Shown: positions 1 to 12,349 of the stretch, one piece after another
Layout: every line of letters begins with the position of its first letter
Numbering within the stretch: position 1 is the first letter of the stretch
Assembly: GCA_035222895.1 (NCBI GenBank)
Contig: JAVYIG010001822.1
Span: forward strand, 62,001-126,000
DNA length: 64,000 bases
DNA from: Strongylocentrotus droebachiensis
Taxonomy: Eukaryota > Echinodermata > Echinoidea > Camarodonta > Strongylocentrotidae
Direction of reading: 5' to 3'
Translations under genes and position numbers: made by a program
Notes under the pieces: model-generated
What the model was told of the DNA's origin: nothing
What the model saw: the letters and a program-made list of their open reading frames with translations, nothing else
Databases searched by the model: none

Positions 1-1229
1 TTGTACATGTTTATTTTGTGCTGTTGTGTAATTGTTTTTATCAGCCTGATGAAAACGATAACACAACAGCACAATCAGGTAAACATTGTTCTCAGCAAAG
101 CCAAATAGTTTGAACTTGTTACGAAAGGAGGACAAAATTGCCATTATCTCAAGTAATTCTGACAATTCAATTCAAGTTGCAAAATGTAAAGCACCAAATT
201 TTCATAGACAAATACATCTACATGTACAATGTATGTAGGTCGTGTCGTCGTAATGTACATGTAAACCTCCAAAGAAAAGTACCGGTTTATGTATACACCT
301 GTAAACCTACATGTACACTGTACATGTATATATACAGTGTACATGTATAATTAATATCAATGTCTTCTGTGTGTTCATGTACTATTATAGGCCTAAAGAG
401 TAGAAATACATGTACACTGTACTGTACATGTATGACTAATGCAGTGCTTCTACCCCTTCAAATATCTAGTAGCCTTAAAAATTATTTTAAAATATAAGAC
501 AGAGTTGGAAATTCAGTGGAAATAGGAATAAATCATTAGTGGGAAGATACTGTACATGTATACATTCAAAGTAGGAATGTCAGTAATAACCAATTTCATT
601 TATTTGAATAGCCTCTCTCCAGCTCTAACGATGTTACCCATAAATCGTATTACCTGTACATACATGTACAGTATGTATTTCCAATAATTACCAGGCCTAT
701 ATCATAAAATATATGTCAAAGCGCAAGTTCTTTCACTGTACATGTCCATTTGACTTGTTGAGCATGTGTTTATGTGTCGTAGGCCTCGTCATGCACATGT
801 ACATGTGGCTGGGTCACAAAGGCACTATTTTCTCAAGGAACGAAGGGCAAGCCAAGGTTTTGTTTTCAACACATGACTGATACATACAGTACATTCTCTC
901 AACTGCATACGATGTTCATGTACTGTACAGTATACATGTTCATATACTATAGTACAATACACCCCTACACTGCAGACTTGGTGCATGCATGTGGAGTAAA
1001 GCCTACACAGTGCATGTTAGAAATGAGGCTGTCGAACAGACCGGGGGCAAAGGGCATTCGTGACACACAATCAAGCGCCTCAGCATGCTGAATGCATTAT
1101 CATTATTTCTAGCAATCAGTCGCTAAATCTGTTCAGACTTCTCCCACAAGCCGTCCCAGTTTGAACAAATACATCCAGTGTTTGGCTGGAGGTTTGACGG
1201 ACGGATAGATAGGGGTTGATAGGGGGCAT

Positions 1230-1640
1230 TAGGGGAGCAAGACGAGTGCAAATTAAACAATGGAGGCCACATTCACTAGTCACACGACTACATGAACGTA
1301 AACTTTGCTAGGGCGCACGGAGCAGAGGTGCGTTTCTTTCCCACGTCATATGACGCCGTAAAATATTCACAATTTCAGCGATTACACAGCTCGGTGCAGC
1401 GGCATGCCCCGCAATGATGCTGGCGTGACGTCAGACGGGAGACCGACCGGGAGGGCATTAAAGGGTACATAGACGGCTGCCCTTTACCAAGACAGATTCA
1501 GGGAGCTGATGTGGGCTTGAAATGGTTGAAGGGACTGACGTCAAGGAACTATATTCAGCCTGTTAGCAATCAGGGGCTTCTGCCTTTCATATGCAAATGA
1601 GATAGAAGTGCTCCCATGAAAGGGGGCTGGGGCAGGTAGG
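1230..1640. promoter_or_regulatory. Candidate intronic enhancer of FOXO (two CREs and an octamer)
   Basis: This block is less AT-rich and less repetitive than its surroundings. It contains two perfect palindromic cAMP/ATF elements TGACGTCA (1426-1433 and 1536-1543) and a perfect POU octamer ATGCAAAT (1591-1598), plus a near-palindromic CACGTCATATGACG around 1342. Clustering of such motifs inside a long developmental-gene intron suggests a cis-regulatory module. The function is inference from motif content only. Confidence 0.35.
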
Positions 1641-3180
1641 GGGTATGAATGGCCACCTCTGCTCCACTTTTTTTCTTTCTACAATCACCTTGCCCATTCA
1701 CTAGGTGTTCACGCCTACTTTCTATGCAGTAACCTTTCATTTTTCTCCTTCATTCTGACACACATAATGCGGTTAGTTAATCCCTTCTTGTGCCTTGGCT
1801 CTGCTTTGGCTCTGCCTTCATTTGTGTCTGCCAAACACTGATGATACAATGGTGCATGACTGTGCTCAGTCTTGGCAAGACTACATGTAGTATTAGATCT
1901 ATGGACCATGATGCTACAGTGCATGTCATTACAAGACATTGTCTTACTAAGGAGCCCGAAAAGACAGGTGAATGTATGCCTATGGTAAAACTGTCCACAA
2001 TGGACATCTACATTATAATCATATACACGTACATGTAGGCCTACATAAGAATTACATGCACAGTGTACATGTATGTATACTGCACTACTGCGCCCAGCCA
2101 ATACATGTACACATGTACTGTACTGTACATTTTCAATTCAATATTAAACTTTTTGCATTTAAAAAAGTTTTATGAAGAAGGCCATATCAAACTCAACACA
2201 ACCCCCTTTTAGCATTAAAAAATAATAGCTTGATGAAAGTAGAAAAATCATACAACTTTAATAAATAAACAATACCTAAACTTTTTATCCATTCATATAA
2301 ATTTGCAACACTCTTTAGCAAACTACATGTATAAAACAAAATACAATCACATGAATGAAATTAATTTCCCTTTCAGCCGCACCGGCCGCAGTACCATTTA
2401 AATCAACTCGCTACAAGTACTTGTTGTTTGAATAAACACTCAGCAGATTAATAATCACATTCTCAATCAAAATAATAGTACCGGTATGCAAGACATACAG
2501 CCACATGTTCAATGTTTAACCAAATGTATTTGCACACAGAAGATTTGATCGAAAATATGCCTGTATTTGTGGTCAGAGGACCAACATGTACATACATGCA
2601 AATCAATCAAAAATCACTTGCAAAAATGAACCAAATCCCTTTTCTGCCTTTGATTTTCCTTTTTCTCTCATCAGAATGCAATGACAAACAGAACAGAATA
2701 TCTATAGTGCCTTCCCCCAAAATGTGTACTGTGTACAGTATATGACTTGAGTTCCCAACGATTCTATTGCAGACCTTTTTTTTAAATTACAGAACGTAGA
2801 GTGAATCACAGTACACATTTCATGTATAATCTTCAAATAGGCAGGACATTTTTCTACACTACTACTACTATTCATGATATCATGAAGTTTTAATCATATT
2901 TACATGAAGACAAATTATGTGTTTTAACAAAACTTATGAAAGAATGGAAGGTGAAAGAAACAGTGTTGCCAATTTGAATACTGAAATCAGTGAAAAAAAT
3001 ACACGGGGGCTCAGGGCGAATTAGCCCCCGAAATGCCTAAAAGAGCCCCAGAAAGTCATAAAAGAGCCCCCAAAAATGTGCATAGAGTTCAATGCAAAAC
3101 AATAAATAATTTTTTCCCTGACTGAAATCCATGTCAATCTGTTTAACAGCACATTGACATAACATGATAGGCCTGTACAT

Positions 3181-3675
3181 TAGGGCTGCGACGTGTAGTC
3201 GAATGCTCGAGTACCCGCACGGTTGACAACTACTCGGGTACGATTTCTCGTACCCGAATATTTGGCCGCAAAAAAAAAAAAAAAAAAAAAATGTGTCCAG
3301 GCCGACGCTTACCCGTGCCTGGGTGAGCGGCGGCCGCTGGCATTGTGCCGTCGGTAAAAATGTTTCCCAACTCAAGCACTGTCAAACTCACCACTCAGAA
3401 ACTGGGACCAAATGTCTCGATTTCTGTTAAAACAGCATTGTTTACTGTTATTATTATTATTAAATCGGCGCCTTCAACTGCAACTCGAAGTAAAATTGCA
3501 CGCGTTTTCGTCGACAGAACTGGGATACTGCTGCAGTGGTATGGTGGTGGCAAAAAAAAATCCAAAAAAAAATTCAAAAAAATTCAAAAAAACATGGCGT
3601 CCGAATATTCGAGTATTCACTTGTAAGCCTGGGAGTGTACTCTGGTACCTCATTACACTGTTGTGCACAGCCTTA
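3181..3675. mobile_element. hAT-like non-autonomous element, copy 1
   Basis: The left end TAGGGCTGCGAC and the right end ...GCACAGCCTTA form short imperfect terminal inverted repeats of the kind seen at hAT ends. Inside are a small foldback around CTCGAGTACCCG / CGGGTACGATTTC, a poly(A) run (about 3270-3290), and a body that recurs at 38335-38735 with high similarity. There is no transposase ORF, so it would depend on enzymes supplied in trans. A clean 8-bp target duplication was not found, so the family assignment is tentative. Confidence 0.55.
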
Positions 3676-3781
3676 CTGTACATACATGTATGTAACCACA
3701 AACACGATTCCATGTACCAGTAATTAATTATTATCCTAGAATAGAATCACTTACATGTAACTACTTCTAGATGTATACATT

Positions 3782-4260
3782 TCAGGAAATCAAGCATTAA
3801 TTACCGAGCATACACATGTATGTCAAATCTTGTATTTATTTCAACTTCTATTGGAAAGGGAATTTTTCTTAAAGGGAAGCAAGACCCTAAGTAACTACTT
3901 CAGGAAATCAAGCATTAATTACCAAGCATACATGTACATGTATGTACATGTACATGTCAAATCTTGTATTTATTTCAACTTTTATTGGAAAGGGAATTTT
4001 CTTAAAGGGAAACAAGAGCCTACTACGTTTATAAGTTGCTCAACTTCTAATTCCTCATAATTAAATGACAGAAGATAGCATACTCAAGGGGGTGTTTAGC
4101 ATAAAAGGAAGAGAGAGCCTACTTCTTGCTCAATTACTTCTAATTGCTTATTCCTGATAAACTATTGACAGCACTTCATCTCTGTATACAAGAAACTTCA
4201 TTAAAACAGGGGATATTTAAATTAAAGGGAAACTAGATCCTATTTAGAGCATAGGTTTTT
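3782..4260. repeat. Degenerate tandem repeat, unit about 120 bp
   Basis: Two adjacent similar units (3782-3898 and 3899-4022) share AGGAAATCAAGCATTAATTA, the segment around CTTGTATTTATTTCAACTT, and an AAAGGGAAnCAAGA block. More diverged copies of the AAAGGGAAAC...CCTA part follow to about 4260. The TACATGTA run inside the second unit is longer than in the first, showing expansion after duplication. Confidence 0.7.
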
Positions 4261-4746
4261 CTTTCCAACAGAAGAAAAAAACATGCATGTACATGTATGA
4301 GTCTATTCTACTTGTAACCTACATAAATGTGATAGTTAAATAAAGTGGGGACTGAAAGTTACGTCACCTAAACTCTAATTCAAAAGCCCTTGAATAACCT
4401 TTCTGCCATTGAATACACCAATAAAGGACCTTCATTTCATTGAACGAAAGAAGAAAAGAAAATTACCGTGAAACAGGTACATGGGGGCCTCAAACGAACA
4501 AGAGCAAAACTTAAGTCACATGTACATGTACAGTACATTCTGGTAAGAGTCAGAAGAATATAACTCAATATGCGACATGGGAGGGCTCAACACCAACAGG
4601 CGCCCACGACACATAGGTGCCCAAAATCTGGGTCCAGACCCCCCAAATTGTGAGGGTTTTAACATACATGTAGGGCTCAAACATGATAGACTGTAAAGAA
4701 TTCAATCAGACCCCCTTCCATACATGTACACCTATTAGTGAAGAGC

Positions 4747-4895
4747 CCTGGGGGTGTTTCACAAAACCCTTTTCGATGACTAATGACCAAAAAACAGTGA
4801 CAAATCTGCTGATAACCAATCAGAAGCAAGGATTTCAGTAGCTTATAACAAAGACTGTCATTTGTCACTGATGACAAGTTTTGTGAAAAAGGGCC
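4747..4895. mobile_element. MITE, GTTTCACAAAAC...CATCAGTGACAAA family, copy 1
   Basis: The terminal inverted repeats run from GGGGTGTTTCACAAAA at the left to TTTTGTGAAAAAGGGCC at the right. The body is shared, in opposite orientation, with 15986-16136 (CTGATAACCAATCAGAAGCAAGGATTTCAG on one strand). The apparent protein similarity between ORFs at the two sites comes only from this shared repeat. Confidence 0.65.
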
Positions 4896-5354
4896 TTCGA
4901 TAGATGTGGTAACAACCATAACGACCTTCTGGCTCTCAGCAGATGATATCTCCTCGGATATGCGCATCACCAACCCTTCATCATGCCCTCTCTCATCAAC
5001 TCTGCAATCTACTGGAGATTCATTAATCACACTTATCTTCCACGGTACTAGGGGGCACTCGTATATTAGCATCCAAGCACCCGACGCACCGCGGCACGGC
5101 AGACCCCAGCGCTCCGCTCTCCCGTTTTCTCCCCCCATCAAACCGACAGCGATAGTGATATACCCATATCACAGGGATCTTGTCCTATTCTACCTACGTC
5201 ATGTTGCCTTGAGAAAGGTCATGGCATCCTCAATGCAGGATTAAAGATGAAGCTTAGTTCTGGTTTATATGCAATTGCATTGGGAAAGAAACTGTTCAGA
5301 AGCAATTGGAAAAGGGTTTAATCTTGCATGTACATGCACTGACATGTACTGTAC

Positions 5355-5470
5355 TACTGTGAGGTTTTGGTATCATCAAAATGATAATAAATTGGCCCAA
5401 TCTTGGTAAAAGTCACAAGAATGTACACAGAAATGTGTATTTGGGACTATACAAGCATGTGGCATGAGAG
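5355..5470. repeat. Interspersed repeat R-A, partial copy
   Basis: The block from the ATCATCAAAATGATAA motif to TTGGGACTATAC matches 19635-19745 in the same orientation and the end of 44393-44620 in reverse. Only the end of the repeat is kept here. Confidence 0.5.
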
Positions 5471-6679
5471 TGTGGTCCACAACCTTAAAGCTGTTTACAT
5501 AAGAAGAGCCATTCCTTCCAGGGGACTTTTTTTTTTGATGATAATCTTCCAACTATTAATTAAAATGAAAAGACTAACAAATTGTTTTCAACCTTTCACT
5601 GAAGTCAACCTTCTCTTTAAAGCGGAGATGTCTGAGTCGTGTGTGTTGTTGTTGTTGTTCGTTTGGTATTATAATGGCTATTAGTCAAATTTGACTATTG
5701 TTGCCAATTTCATCGCATCTCTTTCTTTTAATGTCTTGGTAAAATTATTATTTCTTTCTTTCTTTTGTGTGTGTGTGTCTATGGTATCTTTGAATCATCA
5801 CTGAAAAAAGAAACCCCTTCTGGCATGTCTTGCTTCATGTAATATGTTTAAGGATGCTATAAATTTTGATGAGCACAGGAGTCAGAAGTTCAAAGTGGAT
5901 TCGGAGTCAATTTCCATGGCAGTATCAAATGATGTATACTGTACTGTACATGTTAATAAATTCCATGCATTTGTAGTATTTAGGAAAACAAGTAAATCTT
6001 AAAATTGTGAATAAATGGAGAACTACGAAATGAAGCAAAGGATAAATATATTAGACATTAATGTAGCCGATGGACTATGAAAGTATTGATTCAAATAGAA
6101 AATAATAAATATTAGAAAATAATAAATATTAGAAATTAATTACCATGACATTCAGAATACACAGCACTTTTTGTCTGTAATATATGTTGTCTTGACATTT
6201 AACATTTAAGTTCACAATCTTTCTTCTTCAGAATCTAAATCTTTAAAATTTGCATTTCAAGATTAATATTGGTTAATTAGGATTTAGAATTACATGTCAT
6301 TATACCAGTGTGATTATTTTTATTGAGATAACATATAAATGTAGAATTTGATTTTAAAATGTATGGTTGAGTGACCGAAAGGAATAATGAGAAGACATCT
6401 ACATGTATAATCGGCATCCAAAAACGTCTTGTTATTATTCTTGATTTTGTTTTATTACTGAGTACTTATGTACTGAGTTGATTACCAATATTCTTTATTT
6501 TGTCTTTTAATGTAAATAAACAATTTTAAAAAAGAGCCTGCAACTGTAGGCTGTAGACTACCTATGTACAGCTGTAGATAATGTCCTTGGTTCCTATGTA
6601 CATTGTAAAAATGTTGACTCTGTTGGGTAAAGTGCTACAAAATGTTCAACTTCATGACTTGGAATACACAGGAAGGTAT

Positions 6680-6852
6680 ACCTACATGTAAAGACCGCTA
6701 AAGGGAAACATGAGAAGAGGTCTTTATAGGCAGGTGGTCATTAATTACAGGTTCCTTTACTTCAGTACAGGTTTAAAAGAAGAACAATATTTAAGGGAAA
6801 TGAAAAGTGTGGTCTTACTTTACAGGTGGTCACTAAAGCAGGTTTGACTGCA
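6680..6852. mobile_element. MITE, ACAGTCAAACCTG family, copy 1 (degenerate)
   Basis: The right end GGTGGTCACTAAAGCAGG TTTGACTG is well kept and the left end is decayed. The family is recognised from four copies in the window (also 27328-27478, 54783-54977, 56331-56490), which share a central TTTnAAGGGAAA block and GTCTTTnTAGACAGGTGGTC. Confidence 0.6.
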
Positions 6853-7840
6853 CATGAGGTGAAATAAAATTGGATATTATTAAATCTGGAAGATTTCGAA
6901 TCGGACAATTTATATTCATAAAAGACATTTTAAAATAAAATTGATTTTATATTTTGCAAACACAAAAAGGTTGAATAGGAATAGAATAGTCAGTAATTCA
7001 GTTATTTAGTGATTTCTCAGTGGGGTAATAATTGATTTATACATTTTATAAAGAATAAGAGTTTTCATGAATTTTAGAGATGGGATTCTATAGAGAGAAA
7101 TTATATTTTGCAGTTGATAGGCTGTTAGGAGATGTAATGCCATACTACTAGACAGATGTTTAAGTTAAAAAGTAAAAGACATACACTGTACATGTAGGTC
7201 TAAGTAGATCAAGATCTATATTAACTGTGATTTAAAATGGCTTGAAGTCTTTAGTTTAACCACCTAATAACCATCCCCAAATAAAAATAAAAATAAAAAG
7301 CAGGGGATTTCAAAAAATTTAAAAAGGTAGAGAGAAAGAGAAAGTGAGAAACATAATGAAATAAAAACAAAACCTTTTTTTTTATAAATCTGAACCTGTC
7401 AGTGTCAAGGAACTTAGAAGAAAAAAGTTTGGACAAGTCCAGATTCTAAAGTTGAAGATTTTATTGAAATGCAACAGTGCATGCAGTCTAACTTGTAATG
7501 ATTGATAATAAAATAATAGAAATAGACTGTAGGAGCAACTGTCAATTGAACAATAAATCACAGAACATGAGTTGTGAGATACAAACAAACTCTGCGAGGT
7601 CTATTTCAAGCCGGGCCGGGAGACGCATGCTACTGCGAAAGTGCGGAAGTAAAGGGGCAATGCGACAACGTACGCTGAGCTGAATGGGTGTACTGGGTTG
7701 CATTTTGAAAACAAGTCCCGAAGTCGAAAAAAAATGCACAAAAATACATGCATTAAAAACATCTTTCCAGAATATGACACTTGATAAATGTATTACTATA
7801 ATATGGTACAGGCTTCTGGGATTACTTTGGAATAACATAC

Positions 7841-8266
7841 CTTCCAACCCGCTGAACTATTGCTGTCTCCTTTATCCTTGAAAAATGGGACATTTTTGAC
7901 CATCCAGTCGTAAATTTGTGACAAGGTCAAGCGCTGATCGGGAGCGCTTTGAATAGCTTTGGTTATCAAATCTGCGTATGACAGGTTTCCCCAGGCGTTT
8001 CTTCTTGAACCATTCCGTCTCTGTGAAGATGGTGTTGATAATTCACGGTTTTCTCCGCCTTCTAAAGGTAAAACTGGTTTAATATCAAGCGGTTCCTCAG
8101 CTAGGACGGCAGGGCTGAGAGCGGAGTGACCGTGATCTACCGGTGGAGCTCCGCCGGCATTGCCTGGTTGCCCCGGCTTCGAGTCCAAAAAATCTGGCCG
8201 ACGCAACGGCCATGTACAAGAACGTGGTCGAGCTTGCGGCTCAAAATCGGGGTCGTTGTCAACCAT
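7841..8266 (-). CDS. foxo: FOXO forkhead transcription factor, first coding exon
   Basis: This exon encodes residues 1-142 of a FOXO protein, the nuclear effector of insulin/PI3K-AKT signalling that activates stress-resistance and growth-arrest genes. Seen: the AKT/14-3-3 motif RPRSCTWPL at residues 13-21, with the phosphoacceptor at T18, and the first half of the forkhead domain from about residue 88 ([16 protein letters not shown], then [15 protein letters not shown] and the FOXO-specific [11 protein letters not shown] insert). The exon ends on a complete AAG codon followed by GTATGT, the phase-0 intron position shared by animal FOXO genes. The start was chosen because its context is good (A at -3, G at +4) and the AKT motif follows at the expected distance. 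Helix 3 (the DNA-recognition helix), the second and third AKT sites and the transactivation domain belong to exon 2, which is not in the window. No close alternative family fits. Confidence 0.97.
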
Positions 8267-8690
8267 CGTGGCGATGTTTCCAAAGGGTATTAATATTCCA
8301 AATTTTGGTCACAAGTACACGGTATCATTGAGAAGTATCCACTAAAGTCCAGGTGGCTGTCGTTCCATATAACATGAATGTGTCTGCTCTAAGTTGTTAG
8401 TCACATACTATCCAATCTTTCTCTGTAACGTAAAAGTTCAACCCACATAAACGCATCGAAACAGCAATGCAATCTCTCTATCTAAATACGAAGTGTGTGT
8501 GCGCGCGTGTTCGTGTACGGTCTTGATTCGAATGCGTACAATATACGTACTTGCTTAGTGTGTACGTATGTATATGCGATGACGGAAAGAAGAAAGTCAC
8601 ACACGAATACACACACCGTTTAGGAATAGACTTGAGAGGGCGACAGAGTTATTTATTCAGAGTGGATTGTTGAAAAGGGTTGACTGTTCA
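8267..8690 (-). promoter_or_regulatory. FOXO 5'-flank (leader/promoter region, unresolved)
   Basis: This is the sequence directly upstream of the FOXO start. No in-frame upstream ATG extends the protein. The stretch is less repetitive than its surroundings and contains a CG/TG-rich part around 8490-8540. No TATA box at a convincing distance was recognised, so the transcription start cannot be placed. Confidence 0.35.
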
Positions 8691-8699
8691 ACCTGAGGA

Positions 8700-8965
8700 C
8701 TTAATTTTCAACACCACCATCAACACCACCATCACCACCTGTAACATCGGCACTACCACAAACATCACCTGCTTATCATCACCAACACCACTACCACCAT
8801 CGCCACCAGCTCATCGTTACCAACACCACCATGACCACAACCATCATCACCGCCACCATCACCGCCAGTAACATCGCCACTACGACGACCACCATCTCCT
8901 CCACCATCATCACCACCACCACCACCACCACCACCATCAACACCACCACCACAACCGGCTCATCA
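8700..8965. repeat. CAC/CAT-rich trinucleotide low-complexity tract
   Basis: An imperfect array of ACC, ATC and CAC triplets, ending in an almost pure CAC run near 8911-8935. It gives long Thr/His-rich ORFs on the plus strand that have no other protein features, so these are treated as simple repeat translation. The tract is about 450 bp upstream of the FOXO start codon. Confidence 0.8.
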
Positions 8966-9799
8966 GTACCAAGACCATCACCTCCATCACCGATGACCCG
9001 AAATTTGCTCTTGCTACAAAAGCTCCGGGCTAATTATGTAAAAGGGATATAGGGGGAGTGTTGCGTTTTTGTTTCAGGTGAAGTTTCCGGTTTAAAGCTG
9101 AGATGTACTCCAGGATCGTAGTTAAGAAATTTGGTTAGTGTAGGCATTGACAGGGAGCAAAAATTGTCGCAGGAGCAAGACAGTGTCATACTACACCATA
9201 ATCACAATCACAATCGCCACCACCGCACCACCACACTACATCCACTACCACCACTCTGCAGATAAGCTGATAGCTTGACATCACCAACATTATCTTTTAG
9301 AGAGAAAATCCCTGAAAACGAGTCGTTAGGAGTAGAACAATACAAAAACCTCTCAGTTATCACAAAATTTGTCGAAGGGTAGAGGGTGGGGGCGGCGGCT
9401 GACGTTTTTTGCCCATATCATCTTTTTTTTGTTCCTTTTTTTGTTCTTTTCTTTCCCCCCCCCCCCTTGATTTTTTTTTAATATGTGTATTATGTGTGTA
9501 TTTGTGACCTTACCCCCCCCCCCCCCTACGGAGCAAAATGTCAAATTTCTAAATTTCGAGACCAAAAAACAAAAAAAAGTGTCCTCTTACAAGTGTTATG
9601 ATCTAGCGAACTGTCTGATGAGCGCGCGCCAGATGAGAGATGATTCTTTGAAAAAAGTACGAGTTTACGCATTTATGGCTCTCAGCAGAATCATCAGTGG
9701 CAGTGAGTAATGCCATCTTCTTACCCAACTGAGCATCAAAGTATCCGACAATAATTTATAAAAATTGGAACGCACAGGGTCAGGGCAGTGGGGCCTCTT

Positions 9800-10070
9800 T
9801 ACATTAAAACAGGTAACATGATTACGTAACTGCACCGATAAATCCTGTAATTGACAATGGACGACTGAACGGGAATCAGTTAGGTTTCGATGAAAGCATG
9901 AAAGGCCGGGAGGGGCGCCAAAACCCGTGGTCTGTGGGCGAACAACCCCTTTTGTTTGATTACGTAATGAGCAGAATTGACCGCGGAAAGTTGTTTACGT
10001 GTCCTAAGATAGGGGGCATGCAGTGGGGAAGTTGGTTTCATTCATAAAAGTGGCCGATCCGATATGAGCA
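9800..10070. promoter_or_regulatory. Candidate upstream element of FOXO with FOX and PAR-bZIP-like sites
   Basis: Two sites ATTACGTAA (9821-9829 and 9959-9967) match PAR-bZIP/E4BP4-type half-palindromes. TTGTTTAC at 9991-9998 is, on the other strand, the FOXO/DAF-16 consensus GTAAACAA. The block is free of obvious repeats and about 1.5-1.8 kb upstream of the FOXO start. Autoregulation by FOXO is a possibility, inferred from motifs only. Confidence 0.3.
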
Positions 10071-11602
10071 GGGCGTAACCGTTCCTGGTGAGGTCTTTGA
10101 AGCTAGGAGCAAGCAAGTCCAAGACCAGAATAGACCATACATTATGCAAGTAGAGAGGAACGATAGTTTCATCATTACTTTTGGTAATGATGCATGGTAC
10201 CTGGCGTTACAGCAACTTCATGATTTAAACAATATATAAATGTTTATATCTTTGTTTTTTAAATGTTAATAAGGATGAGGCCCGAACATACTGCCATTGC
10301 CTCTCTCTTTTTTCTTCTTTCTTTTTCGTGAGTTGCATAATTATTTCCGAACTTCTCAAACGCCCAAAAAACAGATTTACTACTAAAAAAATATATATCA
10401 TCGCTGTGATCTGCATGGCTTCCCAGTCCCCCCCCCCCCCATTTAAAGGAAATATATTATGAATGATATTAATTTCTATCATGTCTAAAAGGAATTCGAT
10501 GTGGCAAAGACAAAATTATTGTCTTCAAACAAGTTACTATTAAATAGAAAAAGAAATATTAAGTGAAAAGGGAAAGAAGACAGTTGTATCCCCATCATGA
10601 AAGCATGGAGAGACTTAAGGTGACTCACAATGGACATCACACAAAAGCTCCTATAACAATACTCTTCTTATTGATTTACATTTTTCGCATTGTCGCTAAT
10701 ACGGACCAGTCAATGGTAGTACTATTTGACGAACTAATGCCCCCATTCAGAGCCCCATGTACCACTTTACAAATTTATTTAAAGATTTTGGCAAGTGACA
10801 TTCTTGACTACGGGCTCCCGCGCTCCGCACCGACAGAATGTCTTGCATAAATTGACGTCATAAGACCAAGATGAGGAATTTAATTGACTTTCTAGCTATT
10901 TTTGAACAACAAACGGTATCGATTTCGAAAGAAAAACTCGTATACTAAAGGGCATCGGTAAATAGGTCATTTTCGTAATGTAACCAAATTTAATGCACAA
11001 GTCTTTGTGAAGCGCCTCAATACAAATTATTTCATTCACCTGGTAAGAATAATAGAACTTCAATAGACATAATCCAAACTGCATACATAAGTACTGTTGT
11101 TGCCAGGTTGGACAAACAGTATGGCTTGACTTACCTAGCAACACTTGGTTTATGCAGTTTGCATTCTGACTATTGAATTACTATTATTCTTATCAGGTGA
11201 ATAAAATAATTATTATTGAGGCACTTCACAAAGACTTGTGCATTAAATTTGGTTACATTACGAAAATGGTCTATTGTTTTGAATGGGAGATGCCAAACCA
11301 AAGCCGAAAATTGCCCACCCCCCCCCCCCCCTCCCTCCCAACACAAAGCCCCAGATCTTCAAATTTGCCGCCAGTGGTCGACATCTTTGCCGACATAATA
11401 AAGTTAAAAATATACAGTCCGATTGATTTTAGGAATTAGCCGACAAACCCTCTAAAATTAAAAATACATCGGCATTATTTTTTTGAAGAGGGATGCTGCC
11501 CCGCCCTCTTAAATCATCCCTCCTCCTAGGCAGACATTAGTAGAGTATGCTGATTTAGAGAACATACAGACTGACATAATACGGACAAAACGCGGACTTA
11601 AT

Positions 11603-11788
11603 GGCCCGAATTCACAAAGCAAGGTTTGAGCTCAGACCAAGGTTTAAGTTTAAACCTCCTTTTGTTTCGCCAAACCTCCTTTTGTTATTTATAAACCTGT
11701 AAATAACAAAAGGAGGTTTGGCGAAACAAAAGGAGGTTTAAACTTAAACCTTGGTCTGAGCTCAAACCTTGCTTTGTGAATTCGGGCC
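11603..11788. mobile_element. 186-bp near-perfect palindrome (foldback element)
   Basis: Left and right arms of about 89 bp are reverse complements with no mismatch that I could see, around an 8-bp centre (TAAACCTG). The arms begin GGCCCGAATTCACAAAGCAA and end with the mirror image. Inside each arm AACCTCCTTTTGTT is repeated twice. It resembles a young foldback MITE; a short CTTA is present on both outer sides and might be the target duplication. Confidence 0.85.
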
Positions 11789-12349
11789 CTTATGTTGAAA
11801 TTATAGGCCGCATACTATAGGCGGGATATAAATAGGGGCTGTACAGAATTTGGAGAATAAAACAAACTAATATTCGACCATCTGTTAACGTGATTAACAT
11901 GAATGAAGTACTCGTGGATTTAAAAATTATCTGATAATTGTCTTCGTCTTCTTCATCGGCGTCCCTCCAGATCACTCATCATAGACTTGAGAATGGTAAT
12001 AACGCGGGAAATAATGAAGAACGATGATAAAACCTTATATAGCGCACCAACCATGCTATTTCTAAATTTTGTAGAGCAAGTAAAACTGCAAAATTCCTCT
12101 TATGTTACATAATATTCCGTTATCAAAATAGGCTTACACTAGATTAGATACAAGCATCATAGATTGGGGCTCATTGCTGCCTGAATATGGTGCTTACCTA
12201 AATATCGGAACTTAAGAAACCATGGGGTCAGCCCCTTCCGGCATCATAAGCTTATGTAGATAAAACAATTGAGAAACGAAAAGAAAAAACAAGGAGTAAC
12301 CAGATAAGAGAGAAAAAGATATAAGCCTTTGTTGATTCGATGTATCTTT

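Larger units (their letters stand above)
1..7840 (-). other. FOXO intron 1 (partial), non-coding
   Basis: Downstream of the FOXO exon 1 donor I found no forkhead exon 2 in any frame, so intron 1 is longer than 7.8 kb, as is usual for FOXO. The stretch holds dense TACATGTA palindromes (most of 1-5000), a GC-richer candidate regulatory block near 1230-1640, a hAT-like repeat (3181-3675), a degenerate tandem repeat (3782-4260), an inverted-repeat element (4747-4895), a partial repeat copy (5355-5470) and a degenerate MITE (6680-6852). The remainder is AT-rich with no supported gene. The short ORFs here are Cys/Tyr/Val-rich translations of TACATGTA DNA. Confidence 0.8.
9100..12349. other. Non-coding stretch upstream of FOXO
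   Basis: No supported exon. It holds poly(C)/poly(G) runs (about 9458, 9515, 10431, 11317), a T/A-rich part, the candidate element at 9800-10070, a diverged repeat pair (10970-11035 and 11200-11270, inverted with respect to each other) and the palindrome at 11603-11788. ORFs here are short and lack recognisable features. Confidence 0.6.

Noticed and set aside
4677-5141. 154-codon minus-strand ORF as a gene
   Set aside because: The only similarity inside the window (to 15828-16088) is due to a shared MITE; the rest has no motif and no splice support.
8680-9052. Thr/His/Pro-rich ORFs upstream of FOXO
   Set aside because: They are read from an imperfect CAC/ATC triplet tract, with no flanking coding sequence.
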